A DNA stretch of 64,000 nucleotides from Roseateles sp. (GCA_019234295.1 JAFALK010000011.1:1-64000); one strand, 5' to 3'. Shown: positions 44,265 through 53,574, numbered from the stretch's first letter. Made by a program: numbers and translations. The notes: a model not told the origin generated them from the sequence alone.

Positions 44265-46013
44265 TCAATACAGCCGCACCGCAGTATCAAAGTGCCAAGT
44301 CCTGCGGATCTCCACCACGTCGTAATCGCGCTTCAGCGCCGGCGGGAAGGTCAGGTAGTTCTCCTGGCTGTGGATGATGCGGGTCACGGCCTCGTCGATG
44401 GCCGGCACACCGCTGGAGCGCACGAAGGCAATGGATTCGACCGAACCATCGCTGCGCACGGCGACGATCACGAGCGGATCGTCGTGCGGCTGCTTGGCGG
44501 CCTCTCGCACCATCTCGAAGGTCTGATTCAGCTGGATCTTGCGCGCCCAGGCCTCGCCGTAGGCCACGAGCTCGGCATTCGTGTCGAGATGGCCGAACAG
44601 GCGGCCGCGGCGCGGGCTGCTGTAGGACAAGGGCAGCGGCGAGGTCGATGAGGGCCGCGTCGCGGCATCGCGCTTGGCCGCTTCCTCGTCGAGCTGGCGG
44701 CCGATGGCCCGCTTGCGTTCTTCGCGCTCGGCGTCTGCCCGCGCAGATTCCTGTCGGGCAGCTTCGAGGCGCGCTGTCTCTTGACGGGCCGCGGCTTGAC
44801 GGGCGGCCTCCTGGCGGGCGGCTTCGGTGCGAGCCGCTTCCTGCCGAGCCGCTTCCTGCCTGGCGGCTTCGCGTCGAGCTGCTTCCTGTCGAGCTGCTTC
44901 CTGTCGTGCTGCTTCCTGCCGCGCGGCCTCTTGCCGAGCAGCATCCTGCCGCGCAGCCTCAGCGCGCGCCGCTTCGGCTCGGGCGGCTTCTTGGCGCAGG
45001 GCCTCCTGGCGCAGGGCCTCCTGCCGCGCCGCGGTCTGCCTCGCGGCGTCCTGGCGCTCGGCTTCGAGCTTTGCGGCCTCGGCCCGGGCGGCTTCCACGC
45101 GGGCCGCTTCCTTGCGATCGGCCTCCTGTCGTGCCAGAGCCTGGCGCTGGGCCTCCTGGCGTTCGGCCTCCAGCCGGGCTGCGTCTTCGCGCGCCGCTTG
45201 CTGCTGAGCGGCAGCCTGGCGCGCCGTCTCCTGGCGCTCGGCCTCGACGCGCATAGCCTCGCGCCGGGCGGCTTCCTGTCTCTCGGTCTCCTGCGGCGAG
45301 GTCTCAGGGCTGGATGCACTGGGCATCATGGCCACGGCGGGTGCCGGCGGCGCGGGGGTGTCGGGGACGGTCCACTTGGGCGTCTCGGTTTGGGGCAGGG
45401 ACAGCACGGGCGCGGCCGGGATCATGGGTGGCGCGATATCGGCCGGTAACTGGGCGCGCGGCAGCAGCTTGACCGGCGTTGTCGCGGCAATGGACTCCGC
45501 CTTCAACACGGCCGTGGCCCTGGGCTGCGCATCGGGCACGGTCTCGGCGGCAGCCGGCGCGGGCTCAACGGCGGCGATCTGCTCCACGGGCTCTTGCTGC
45601 ACCACTTCCGCGGCGGGTACGGGCTGCGGCGCGAGCACCACGCGAAGGTCTGGCTCCTCCAGCTTGCGTGCCTGCCAAGACACGCCGAAGCCCGGCAGGC
45701 CGTACTCCTCGCCGTCGAGAGCCAGACACAGCAGCAGCGCGTGGGCCAGCACCGAAACGAGCACCGCCAGCCGGATGCGATGAGGCTGCGCCAGCACGCG
45801 GCGCTGCAGCCTCCGCGCCAGCGCCCGGATGTGCGGGGACGCCAGCGGAGTGCCACCGGCGGGCCGCGATGCCGCGAAATCGGTGCCCTGCGGACTCAAG
45901 CCTGCCCCACCGTTACTCGGACAAGGTGGCTGTCGCGGAGAGGAGATGTCATCGTCAAGGTTTCTTCGCAGCGGCGGCAGATGGATCGGACTCGGAGCGC
46001 AGCCTACCAACAT
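44265..46013 (-). CDS. TonB-family energy-transducer-like protein with 38 pentapeptide repeats
   Basis: A 582-residue protein. The cytoplasmic N-terminus of about 80 residues is followed by a single membrane helix (LAVLVSVLAHALLLCLAL, 82-99) and a Pro/Ala-rich stretch (120-240). A strictly periodic region (241-430) of 38 five-residue units, mostly QEAAR, comes next. The TonB-like C-terminal domain lies at about 480-582 (DPLVIVAVRSDGSVESIAFV). The length resembles TolA-like architecture with a TonB_C end. It probably spans the periplasm and couples inner membrane energy or scaffolding to the outer membrane. No exbB/exbD is adjacent. The start ATG is the only in-frame candidate before the helix. 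Confidence 0.8.
   Translation of the reverse strand: MLVGCAPSPIHLPPLRRNLDDDISSPRQPPCPSNGGAGLSPQGTDFAASRPAGGTPLASPHIRALARRLQRRVLAQPHRIRLAVLVSVLAHALLLCLALDGEEYGLPGFGVSWQARKLEEPDLRVVLAPQPVPAAEVVQQEPVEQIAAVEPAPAAAETVPDAQPRATAVLKAESIAATTPVKLLPRAQLPADIAPPMIPAAPVLSLPQTETPKWTVPDTPAPPAPAVAMMPSASSPETSPQETERQEAARREAMRVEAERQETARQAAAQQQAAREDAARLEAERQEAQRQALARQEADRKEAARVEAARAEAAKLEAERQDAARQTAARQEALRQEALRQEAARAEAARAEAARQDAARQEAARQEAARQEAARQEAARREAARQEAARQEAARTEAARQEAARQAAARQETARLEAARQESARADAEREERKRAIGRQLDEEAAKRDAATRPSSTSPLPLSYSSPRRGRLFGHLDTNAELVAYGEAWARKIQLNQTFEMVREAAKQPHDDPLVIVAVRSDGSVESIAFVRSSGVPAIDEAVTRIIHSQENYLTFPPALKRDYDVVEIRRTWHFDTAVRLY
44724..45293 (-). repeat. 15-bp coding repeats encoding QEAAR-type pentads
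   Basis: 38 consecutive 15-bp units, each ending in an Arg codon with very few exceptions (one Lys, one Gln). The most uniform block is around 44820-44940, where the unit on the plus strand reads close to CGGGCGGCTTCCTGC with scattered changes. Codon variation shows the array is old in part. Confidence 0.9.
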
Positions 46014-46117
46014 TCCTGCAACCGCGGCAGCCGGAGACCACCGGACGAAACCACAGCGTCCCGAGGAACTTGCCCTTGGCCGGACAAGTCTTTACATGTT
46101 TGACCAGAATGCGCGGC

Positions 46118-46762
46118 ATGAAGATCGATTTCGTTTCGGATGTTTCCTGCCCCTGGTGTGCCATCGGGCTCAAGTCCTTGGAGCAGGCGCTCGAGCGGCT
46201 GCCTGAGCTGAAGGTGGAGCTGCATTTCCAACCGTTTGAACTGAACCCGGGCATGGCGCCCGAGGGCGAGGACATCGACGAGCACCTGGGGCGCAAGTAC
46301 GGTCTGCCGCCTGCGCAGCTGGAGGTCAACCGCGCTGCGTTGCGCCAGCGGGGTGCCGCGGTGGGCTTTGACTTCGTGCAAGGGGCGCGCAGCCGCATCT
46401 ACAACACGTTCGACGCGCATCGGCTGTTGCATTGGGCGGGCCTGCAAGGCGCCAACTTCCAGCGCGATCTGAAGATGGCCCTGTTCGGTGCCTACTTCAC
46501 CGAGGGCCTGGACCCGAGCGATCACGCCCTGCTGCTGGACCGCGCCGTGTTCGTGGGCCTGGACCGTGAGGCGGTGCGCGCCGTGCTCGAAAGCGCCCAG
46601 TACGCCGAAGAGGTGCGCGAGGCCGAGGCCTACTATCAAGCGCACGGCATCCACTCCGTGCCGGCGGTCATCATCAACGACCGCCACCTGATCTCGGGCG
46701 GCCAGCCGCCCGAGGTTTTCGAGCAGGCATTGAGGCAGCTGGCTATTTCACAAACCGGCTGA
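46118..46762 (+). CDS. DsbA-family (FrnE-like) oxidoreductase
   Basis: A 214-residue cytoplasmic thioredoxin-fold protein. It starts MKIDFVSDVSCPWC with the CPWC active site at residues 11-14. The helical insertion is DAHRLLHWAG, and HSVPAVIIN holds the cis-Pro. FrnE-type proteins lack a signal peptide, as here. An ATG three codons upstream (46109) is possible. Its last 20 bases overlap the convergent GH9 gene. Confidence 0.92.
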   Translation: MKIDFVSDVSCPWCAIGLKSLEQALERLPELKVELHFQPFELNPGMAPEGEDIDEHLGRKYGLPPAQLEVNRAALRQRGAAVGFDFVQGARSRIYNTFDAHRLLHWAGLQGANFQRDLKMALFGAYFTEGLDPSDHALLLDRAVFVGLDREAVRAVLESAQYAEEVREAEAYYQAHGIHSVPAVIINDRHLISGGQPPEVFEQALRQLAISQTG

Positions 46763-48686
46763 GCAGCCGGATGTAGGCGACCTGATAGCCGCCCGAGTTC
46801 TCGGTCACCTCCCAGGAGTTCAGCGGCCAGGCCTGGTTGAAGTCTGCGTAGGATTTCTGCGGCGGCTGGCCCGCAGGCGGCGAGGGCAGGGCCGCGCCGC
46901 ATTGCGTCGACACGCCCGGGCAGCGCGAATCCCAGGCGTAGGAGGGATTGGCGCCGCCGACCAAGAAGCCCGGCGGCGGCCCCCAGCGAGATGCCTTGAC
47001 GCTGCCCCACTGCGCGCTGCCGGCGGCGAACCAGGAGTGGTAGAAGCGGTCGACCGAGTTGGTCGCGCCGTAGCGGCCCATGTTCGACAGGTAGACTTTG
47101 CCGAGCGGATTCACGCCGTGCAGATAGTGCAAATAGGCCGCGGCGGCGTCCAGTGCCTGCTCAGCGCTGTGCGTGCCCAGCCCATACCGCGCCTCGTCTG
47201 CGAACATATTGCCGGCGTTGGACTTGATCGCGTTGCTGCCCCACGTGTAGTTGGCCAGATAGGCGCCATACGGATCGCGCTGCGCCCGGATCGCGCCCCA
47301 GCCGCCGTTGTCGTCGCGATTCCAGAGCTCGGCATAGCGACTCCTGATGGCGGAGGCCGTGGCCGGCGTGGCGTTGGCGAGCGAGGCGTAGTGCAGCAGC
47401 GGCCCCGTGCTGCTCACGGTGAAGGGCGACAGCCAGCCCGACTTGAACATCGGGGCGGAGGTGTAGCCCGCGTCCACCACGGCGCGATAGGCTGGGTCGG
47501 TCGTCAGGTCAAAGAGGTAGACGGCCGCGCCCAGGCGCAGCTCGGCGCGGCCGGCGTCGTCCACCTCCTGCTGACCGGCGGCCAGGCCGCCGGTGCCCTC
47601 GGCAGCGTCGTTGTTCCGGAAGATCACATGGGGGTGAGCGGCGGCCCAGACCCACGCACGCCGGGCACGCTGCGCCAGTTCGGCCGCGTAGGTCCTGAAC
47701 GCCGGTGAATCCTGCGCGCCGAAGACCTTGGCGCCGAATGCATAGGCCCGGGCCGCCGCCAGCGTGGCCGAGGTGCTGGCGGGGCCGTAGAGGCTGGGCC
47801 CCTTGGCAGCAGAGGGCGGACTGGCGTGCGAGAGGCCCACGACGGACAGCGCTGAGCCGTTGGGTTCCTGCAGGCGCACGAGGTAGTCCAGCCCCCACTT
47901 CACCTCGTCGAGCAGGTCGGGCAGGCCGTTGCCCGATTCGGGGATGTTGAAGTCGTCGGTCCAGAGGAATTTGTTCTGCAGGTAGGCCTGCAGCATCTCG
48001 ACGATGTAGCTGGCAGTCCAGCTGGTGTACTTGTTGTAGTCGCCCGCATCGAACCAGCCACCGCGCAGGTCGCGCTCGGTGGAGGCGTCGTTTGGCGCGT
48101 CGTAGCGGCGCGCGTTGGCATCCTGAAGCGGACCGAGGTGGCTGGGTCCGTCGGCCCAGCCGGCGCCCGCGAATTGCGCCAGTTTGGCCTGGCCCGCGCG
48201 CTGGTAGTAGAAGCTGCGCACGGCTTGCATGAGCACGGTGCGGTAGACGTTCTCGCCGATTTCGAACGGGGTCGAGCGCACTTGGCGCTCGACGTCGAGG
48301 ATCTCGTAGCGGCCCGGCGCGTCCAGGGCGCTGAAGTCGAAGGTCCAGACACGGTCGCCGGAGGAGGCGTCCACCTGCCCCTGTTTCCACGCCACCGGCG
48401 TGCCGGTGAACACGGGCTTCCCGGTGGCGGTGGCGATCACCTGGAGCGTGGCACCCGGCGTGTACCGCTCCTCGCGGTCGAAGCCGTGGACCGGGCTGCG
48501 AAGCACTGCTACCTTGGCGCCGGCGGGGAGATAGCCGAACTGATCGATCACGATGAACGGGCCCTTGCCGACGACGGGGGGCTCCTCGGGCGCTGGAGCG
48601 GCCAAGGAGGCCTGGGCGAAGACGCCGGTGTTGCCGAACGCGCATAGCGCGAGGAGCGCCAGCGTGGCAGGAACGCTTCGGATCAT
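46743..48686 (-). CDS. Glycoside hydrolase family 9 cellulase
   Basis: A 647-residue secreted enzyme. Signal peptide about 1-25 (ends VFAQA). An N-terminal Ig-like CelD_N domain (about 42-135, IVIDQFGYLPAGAKVAVL) is followed by the alpha/alpha barrel. GGWFDAGDYNKYT holds Asp213 and Asp216 (base side), and the C-terminal NSWEVTENSGG holds the catalytic Glu of the GH9 E-N motif. GH9 enzymes with this Ig module cleave cellulose or cello-oligosaccharides. No binding module or dockerin is visible. GGAGG lies upstream of ATG 48686. Divergent from the P-type ATPase. Confidence 0.94.
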   Translation of the reverse strand: MIRSVPATLALLALCAFGNTGVFAQASLAAPAPEEPPVVGKGPFIVIDQFGYLPAGAKVAVLRSPVHGFDREERYTPGATLQVIATATGKPVFTGTPVAWKQGQVDASSGDRVWTFDFSALDAPGRYEILDVERQVRSTPFEIGENVYRTVLMQAVRSFYYQRAGQAKLAQFAGAGWADGPSHLGPLQDANARRYDAPNDASTERDLRGGWFDAGDYNKYTSWTASYIVEMLQAYLQNKFLWTDDFNIPESGNGLPDLLDEVKWGLDYLVRLQEPNGSALSVVGLSHASPPSAAKGPSLYGPASTSATLAAARAYAFGAKVFGAQDSPAFRTYAAELAQRARRAWVWAAAHPHVIFRNNDAAEGTGGLAAGQQEVDDAGRAELRLGAAVYLFDLTTDPAYRAVVDAGYTSAPMFKSGWLSPFTVSSTGPLLHYASLANATPATASAIRSRYAELWNRDDNGGWGAIRAQRDPYGAYLANYTWGSNAIKSNAGNMFADEARYGLGTHSAEQALDAAAAYLHYLHGVNPLGKVYLSNMGRYGATNSVDRFYHSWFAAGSAQWGSVKASRWGPPPGFLVGGANPSYAWDSRCPGVSTQCGAALPSPPAGQPPQKSYADFNQAWPLNSWEVTENSGGYQVAYIRLLSRFVK

Positions 48687-48746
48687 GCGACCTCCTCGCT
48701 GCTTTTTTTGTGGGTGGCCGGACTGTAGTCCAGCCATGCAGGGTGC

Positions 48747-48777
48747 TTGACTCCGTAGTAACTCCAGAGATTCCAAT
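48747..48777 (+). promoter_or_regulatory. MerR-type metal-responsive promoter/operator
   Basis: TTGACT (48747-48752) and TCCAAT (48772-48777) are separated by 19 bp, the over-long spacing of MerR-family promoters. The spacer holds an imperfect dyad (ACTCCGTAGT / ACTCCAGAGA; seven of ten positions symmetric) like CadR/PbrR/ZntR sites. The -10 overlaps the first ATG of the ATPase gene. No MerR-family gene is adjacent. Confidence 0.6.
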
Positions 48778-51070
48778 GCCGATCATGAAGAATCCCCATG
48801 TGACCGCCGACGGCTGCTGCAGCCACGATCAGCACGTCCACGATCACCACGGCCATGATCACCACGGCCATGAGCACCACCGCCACAGTCACCACGATCA
48901 CGGTAACGGTCATGGACGCGACCACTCCGACCATGACCATGACCATGACCATGGCGTCGCGGCGGAAGCCGTGGAATCCATGCAAGGCCTTCTCCTGCGC
49001 ATCCCCACGATGGACTGCCCGGTGGAAGAGGGCGAGATCCGCCGCGCGTTGGAACGCTTCCCCGCCGTGCATCGCTTGCAGTTCAACCTGCCGGCCCGCA
49101 CGCTCGGCGTCGATGCACCACAAAGTATTTGGACTGACATCGTCGCGGCCGTTGCCGCCGCCGGGTTTCAGGCCGAGGTGATCAGGGCCGCACCGAAGGC
49201 CGAGGACACGGCTCGCGCCCGGCGCGCGGAGCTGTTCCAGCTGATTGCGGCGCTGGTCGTCGCGGCGGGGGCGGAGACGATCGACTTTTTGGCTCCGGCC
49301 ACGACGGTGTGGAAAGGGCTGGGAATGGCCGTGGCCGCCGTGGCCATCGGCCTGTCGGGCCTGGCCGTGCTCCGCAAGGGCCTTGCCGCCCTGCTGCGCG
49401 GGCGGCTGAACATCAATGCGCTGATGAGCGTGGCCGTGATCGGCGCCTTCGTGATCGGCCAGTGGCCCGAGGCGGCCATGGTCATGGCCCTGTACTCGCT
49501 GGCCGAGCTGATTGAGGCGCGCTCGGTCGTGCGCGCTCGCCACGCCATCACGGGCCTGCTGGCGCTGTCGCCGCCGCAGGCCGAGGTCCGGCAGCCCGAT
49601 GGATCCTGGCGCTTGCAAGATGCCCAGTCCGTGGCGGTGGGCGCCACGCTGCGCGTCAAGCCGGGCGAACGCTTTGCGTTGGACGGGCGGGTGACCTCAG
49701 GCCGCAGCGCCGTTGATCAATCACCTGTCACGGGCGAGAGTGTGCCCGTGGACAAGGCTGCGGGCGACGAGGTCTTTGCCGGCACCATCAACCAGGGCGG
49801 CGCGCTGGAGTTCGAGGTCAGCAAGCCGGCCTCGGACACAGTGCTCGCCCGCATCATCCACGCCGTGGAGGAGGCGCAAGGCCAGCGCGCGCCGACGCAG
49901 CGATTCGTGGACCGCTTCGCTGCGGTCTACACGCCGGCCATCTTCGTGCTGGCGCTGGGCGTGGCGCTCGGCGCCCCGCTGCTGCTGGGCTGGCCCTGGC
50001 TCGCGGCCGTCTACAAGGCTCTCGTGCTGCTCGTGATCGCCTGCCCCTGCGCCCTCGTCATCTCCACGCCGGTGACCGTGGTCAGCGGCTTGGCGGCGGC
50101 GGCGCGGCAGGGCATCCTCATCAAGGGTGGCGTCCATCTGGAAGAGGCCCGAAAGCTCAAGCTCGTCGCCCTGGACAAGACCGGCACGCTGACGGAGGGC
50201 CGCCCCAAGCTCGTCGCCCACCAGCTCCTGGCAGCTGATGCCGGCGTGCTCGCCGATGCGCTGAGTCTGGCACTGCGCTCCGACCATCCGGTCTCCGCGG
50301 CCATCGTCGCCGGCCTGGGCGGCGAGGCCCTGGAAGTCCAGGACTTTCGAGCTGAGCCGGGCCGAGGCGTGCAGGGCCTGATCGACGGCCGGCGCTTGGT
50401 GCTCGGCAACCATCGCTGGATCCATGAGCGCGGCCAATGCTCGGCGCGGCTCGAAGCGCAGATGGCCGAGCACGAGGCCCTGGGCCGAACGGTTTCTGTG
50501 CTCGCCAGCGAGGACGCGGTGCTGGCCCTCTTCGCGGTGGCCGACACGGTCAGGCCCAGCAGCCGCGAGGCGGTGGCCGAGCTGCATGCACTCGGCGTGA
50601 AGACGGCCATGCTGACCGGTGACAACGAGGCCACGGCACGGGCCATCGCTGAGCAGCTTGGTGTGGACGAGGTGCACTCGGGCTTGCTGCCCGAGGATAA
50701 GCAGCGACTCGTCAAGGCCTGGGGCGCGAAGCAGGCCGTCGGTATGGTGGGCGACGGGGTCAATGACTCGCCGAGCCTGGCCGCGGCCCGGGTGGGTTTC
50801 TCCCTGGGTGGCGTGGGCACCGACATCGCCAAGGAAGCGGCCGACGTGCTCATCATGAATGATGATCTGCGCAAGCTGCCGCAGATGCTGCGCCTGTCGC
50901 GCCGCACCTTCGCCGTCTTGGTCCAGAACGTGACGCTGGCCCTGGGCATTAAGGCGGTGTTCTTCGTGCTCGCGGTGCTCGGTGGCGCTACCATGTGGAT
51001 GGCGGTCTTTGCCGACATGGGGGCGAGTCTGCTGGTGGTGTTCAACGGCCTGCGGCTGCTGCGGCGCTAG
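48776..51070 (+). CDS. Heavy-metal P1B-type ATPase (Zn/Cd/Pb exporter) with His-rich N-terminus
   Basis: Up to 764 residues. A metal-binding tail (17-60) holds 21 His in 44 residues. An HMA-like domain has MDCPVEE (one Cys only). The membrane part carries the CPC metal site (423-425), the phosphorylation motif DKTGT (Asp467), TGDN and MVGDGVNDSPSL. CPC plus a ZntA-like layout indicates Zn2+/Cd2+/Pb2+ efflux. The ATG at 48776 lies within the predicted -10 element; if that promoter is used, translation probably starts at ATG 48785 or later with almost no leader. Confidence 0.92.
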   Translation: MPIMKNPHVTADGCCSHDQHVHDHHGHDHHGHEHHRHSHHDHGNGHGRDHSDHDHDHDHGVAAEAVESMQGLLLRIPTMDCPVEEGEIRRALERFPAVHRLQFNLPARTLGVDAPQSIWTDIVAAVAAAGFQAEVIRAAPKAEDTARARRAELFQLIAALVVAAGAETIDFLAPATTVWKGLGMAVAAVAIGLSGLAVLRKGLAALLRGRLNINALMSVAVIGAFVIGQWPEAAMVMALYSLAELIEARSVVRARHAITGLLALSPPQAEVRQPDGSWRLQDAQSVAVGATLRVKPGERFALDGRVTSGRSAVDQSPVTGESVPVDKAAGDEVFAGTINQGGALEFEVSKPASDTVLARIIHAVEEAQGQRAPTQRFVDRFAAVYTPAIFVLALGVALGAPLLLGWPWLAAVYKALVLLVIACPCALVISTPVTVVSGLAAAARQGILIKGGVHLEEARKLKLVALDKTGTLTEGRPKLVAHQLLAADAGVLADALSLALRSDHPVSAAIVAGLGGEALEVQDFRAEPGRGVQGLIDGRRLVLGNHRWIHERGQCSARLEAQMAEHEALGRTVSVLASEDAVLALFAVADTVRPSSREAVAELHALGVKTAMLTGDNEATARAIAEQLGVDEVHSGLLPEDKQRLVKAWGAKQAVGMVGDGVNDSPSLAAARVGFSLGGVGTDIAKEAADVLIMNDDLRKLPQMLRLSRRTFAVLVQNVTLALGIKAVFFVLAVLGGATMWMAVFADMGASLLVVFNGLRLLRR

Positions 51071-51203
51071 ACACTTTGCTTCAACGGCGCCGAGAAACAC
51101 GGACAAACCCTGAGTTGTTCCACGGGGCAAACCCCGCCCGCCCGGGGGCATAGCCTTTGCTACATTGCCAGCGGCCCGCCTCCAGAGGCCACGGAGACAA
51201 GCA

Positions 51204-52430
51204 ATGAAGAGCATCGGCATCCTCGCAATGATGGGACTCGCGCTGGCCCTGGTCGGCTGCGGCAAGACGCAGAGTGGCGGCCCGGCCCCGATCAGCACCG
51301 AGCTGCAGAAGCAGTTGCAGGAGCAACTGCTGGATGCCAAACCCGGCACGGTGGTCGAGATCCCGGCCGGCAACTATCACTTCGACCGCGGCCTGTCCCT
51401 GCGCGCCAATGGCGTGACCATCAAGGGCGCGGGCATGGACAAGACCATCATCTCGTTCAAGGATCAGCAGAGCGGCCCCGAGGGCCTGATCGTCTACGGC
51501 AATGATTTCCACCTCGAAGGCCTGACGATCGAGGACACCAAGGGCGACGCCATCAAGATCAACGACGGCGAGAACATCGTCGTGCGCGGCGTGCGCGTGC
51601 GCTGGACCGATGGTCCCAAGACCACCAACGGCGCCTACGGCATCTACCCCGTCAAGACGCGCAATGTGCTGATCGAGGATTCCGAGGCCTGGGGTGCGTC
51701 GGATGCCGGCATCTATGTGGGCCAGTCCAAGAACGTGGTCGTGCGCCGCTGCCATGCCGAGCAGAACGTGGCCGGCATCGAGATCGAGAACACCGTAGGC
51801 GCCGACGTCTACGAGAACACGGCCACCGGCAACACCGGCGGAATTCTCGTGTTCAACATGCCCAACCTCTCGCAGCCTGGCCACAGCACGCGCGTCTACA
51901 AGAACAAGTCTTTCAAGAACAACATCGCCAACTTCGGCGCCAAGGGCACGGCCGTGGCCAGCGTGCCTGCCGGCTCTGGCATGGTGATCAATTCGAACAG
52001 CAAGGTCGAGATCTTCGACAACGACATCTCGGACAACCAGACGGCGAACGTGATCTTGTCGAGCTACTACTCGACCGGCTACGCCACGACCAAGGGCGTG
52101 GAGCCCACCTACGATCCCTATCCGAAGGCCATTCTGGTCGTGGACAACCGATTCAGCGGCGGCGGCGACGCGCCCGACGGCATGGACCTGAAGACGCTCA
52201 AGACCGTGCTTTTCGGCATCAACGGTCATTTTCCCGACGTGCTGTGGGACGGCTATGCCGACCCCAAGGCCAACGGCGCCGACGACAAGATCTGCGTGAA
52301 GAACGGCGGCAAGAGCGAGGTGCTCAACGCCGACGGGCCGAATAAGTACAAGAACCCCACGGTGGACAGCAAGAGCTTCGATTGCACGCTGCCACGCCTG
52401 CCCGCCGTGGAGCTCAAGCTCGCGAGCTGA
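51204..52430 (+). CDS. Parallel beta-helix repeat lipoprotein (TIGR03805 type)
   Basis: A 408-residue protein. Lipoprotein signal with Cys19 (LVGC). From about residue 45 it forms right-handed beta-helix coils (VEIPAGNYHFDRGLSLRANG, LIVYGNDFHLEGLTIEDT, AGIEIENTVGADVYENT). The fold is shared with pectate lyases and carbohydrate epimerases, but no catalytic Asp/Arg set could be assigned. Known context: this family is usually found beside the diheme cytochrome family that follows here 7 bp later. ATG 51204 follows GGAGA. Confidence 0.85.
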   Translation: MKSIGILAMMGLALALVGCGKTQSGGPAPISTELQKQLQEQLLDAKPGTVVEIPAGNYHFDRGLSLRANGVTIKGAGMDKTIISFKDQQSGPEGLIVYGNDFHLEGLTIEDTKGDAIKINDGENIVVRGVRVRWTDGPKTTNGAYGIYPVKTRNVLIEDSEAWGASDAGIYVGQSKNVVVRRCHAEQNVAGIEIENTVGADVYENTATGNTGGILVFNMPNLSQPGHSTRVYKNKSFKNNIANFGAKGTAVASVPAGSGMVINSNSKVEIFDNDISDNQTANVILSSYYSTGYATTKGVEPTYDPYPKAILVVDNRFSGGGDAPDGMDLKTLKTVLFGINGHFPDVLWDGYADPKANGADDKICVKNGGKSEVLNADGPNKYKNPTVDSKSFDCTLPRLPAVELKLAS

Positions 52431-52437
52431 AGACGTG

Positions 52438-53574
52438 ATGTTGAAGTTTTTCTGCCGGCTGGCCGCCGTGGCGCTGGCCTTCTCCCTCGCGGCTTGCGAC
52501 AAGCCCATGGGCCCCGTGGCCTGGCACGAGACGGGCAAGCCCGCCTCGCTGAGCGAATGGGCGCTCATGCGAGCCGACGGCAAGCAGCTCGTGCTCAACA
52601 AGGGCGTAGAGCCCTACGAGCTGAACTCGCCACTGTTCTCCGACTACGCGCACAAGCTGCGCACCGTCTGGATGCCGGCCGGCAAGAGCGGCCACTACTC
52701 AGAGAAGGACGTGTTTGACCTGCCGGTGGGCACGGTCATCAGCAAGACCTTCTACTACCCCAAGGGCGAGAACGGCCAGGTGCTGAAGTCCATCTCGGAT
52801 ACCGGCGCCGAGTTTGTCAATGGCGCGCTGGACTTGAAGCAGAACCGGCTCGTCGAGACCCGCCTGCTCGTGCATCGCGCCGAGGGCTGGGTGGCCATGC
52901 CCTATGTGTGGAACGCCGAACAGACCGAGGCCACGCTGGCCCGCGTCGGCGACCAGATGCCCATGGACCTCGAGGGGCAGAAGTTCACCTACGTCGTGCC
53001 CAACGAGAACCAGTGCGCGAGTTGCCACATGACGCACTACAACGCGAGCAAGACGCTGGAACCCATCGGCCTGAAGACGCGCCACATCAACCGTGATCTC
53101 TTCGGCGAGAACCAGCTGGCGCGCCTGGTGCGCGTGGGCTATCTGCAAGGCGTGCCGGGCCTGGGCGCGCAGGAGTTGGCCGCGCTGCCGCGTGCTCCAG
53201 ACTGGCACGATGCCAAGCTGCCCGTGGAAGCCCGCGCACGCGCCTACCTTGACATCAACTGCGCGCATTGCCACAACCCCAAAGGCCCGGCCAGCACCAC
53301 GGCGCTGAACCTCGAACCCTTCCTCGCGCCCAATCTGCACCTGGGCCTGTGCAAGCCGCCCGTGGCCGCCGGTAAGGGCACGGGCAACCGGCTCTTTGGC
53401 ATCGTGCCCGGGGAGCCCGACGCGTCCATCATGCTGTACCGTCTCGCCTCCACAGAAGGTGGCGAGATGATGCCCGAGCTCGGACGCAGCACCGCCCATG
53501 CTGAGGGCGTGGCCCTGATCAAAGAGTGGGTCGCCTCCATGAGCGGCGGCTGCCAGGCAGCGCAACCCCAATAA
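52438..53574 (+). CDS. SO2930/HNE_0200-family diheme c-type cytochrome lipoprotein
   Basis: A 378-residue protein. Lipoprotein signal with Cys20 (SLAAC). Two heme c attachment motifs, CASCH and CAHCH, lie at about residues 196-200 and 275-279. ELNSPLFSDYAHKLR near the N-terminus and EGGEMMPELGRS near the C-terminus are family-like segments. The family (TIGR03806) is conserved next to the beta-helix lipoprotein, and its electron donor or substrate is unknown. ATG 52438 is immediately preceded by an in-frame GTG. It is 7 bp from the upstream stop and 24 bp from the receptor gene. Confidence 0.88.
   Translation: MLKFFCRLAAVALAFSLAACDKPMGPVAWHETGKPASLSEWALMRADGKQLVLNKGVEPYELNSPLFSDYAHKLRTVWMPAGKSGHYSEKDVFDLPVGTVISKTFYYPKGENGQVLKSISDTGAEFVNGALDLKQNRLVETRLLVHRAEGWVAMPYVWNAEQTEATLARVGDQMPMDLEGQKFTYVVPNENQCASCHMTHYNASKTLEPIGLKTRHINRDLFGENQLARLVRVGYLQGVPGLGAQELAALPRAPDWHDAKLPVEARARAYLDINCAHCHNPKGPASTTALNLEPFLAPNLHLGLCKPPVAAGKGTGNRLFGIVPGEPDASIMLYRLASTEGGEMMPELGRSTAHAEGVALIKEWVASMSGGCQAAQPQ

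Noticed and set aside
44679-45319. Repeats in the TonB-family gene considered as a possible CRISPR-like or satellite array
   Set aside because: Units are 15 bp, contiguous, in frame and lack spacers; they are protein-coding repeats.
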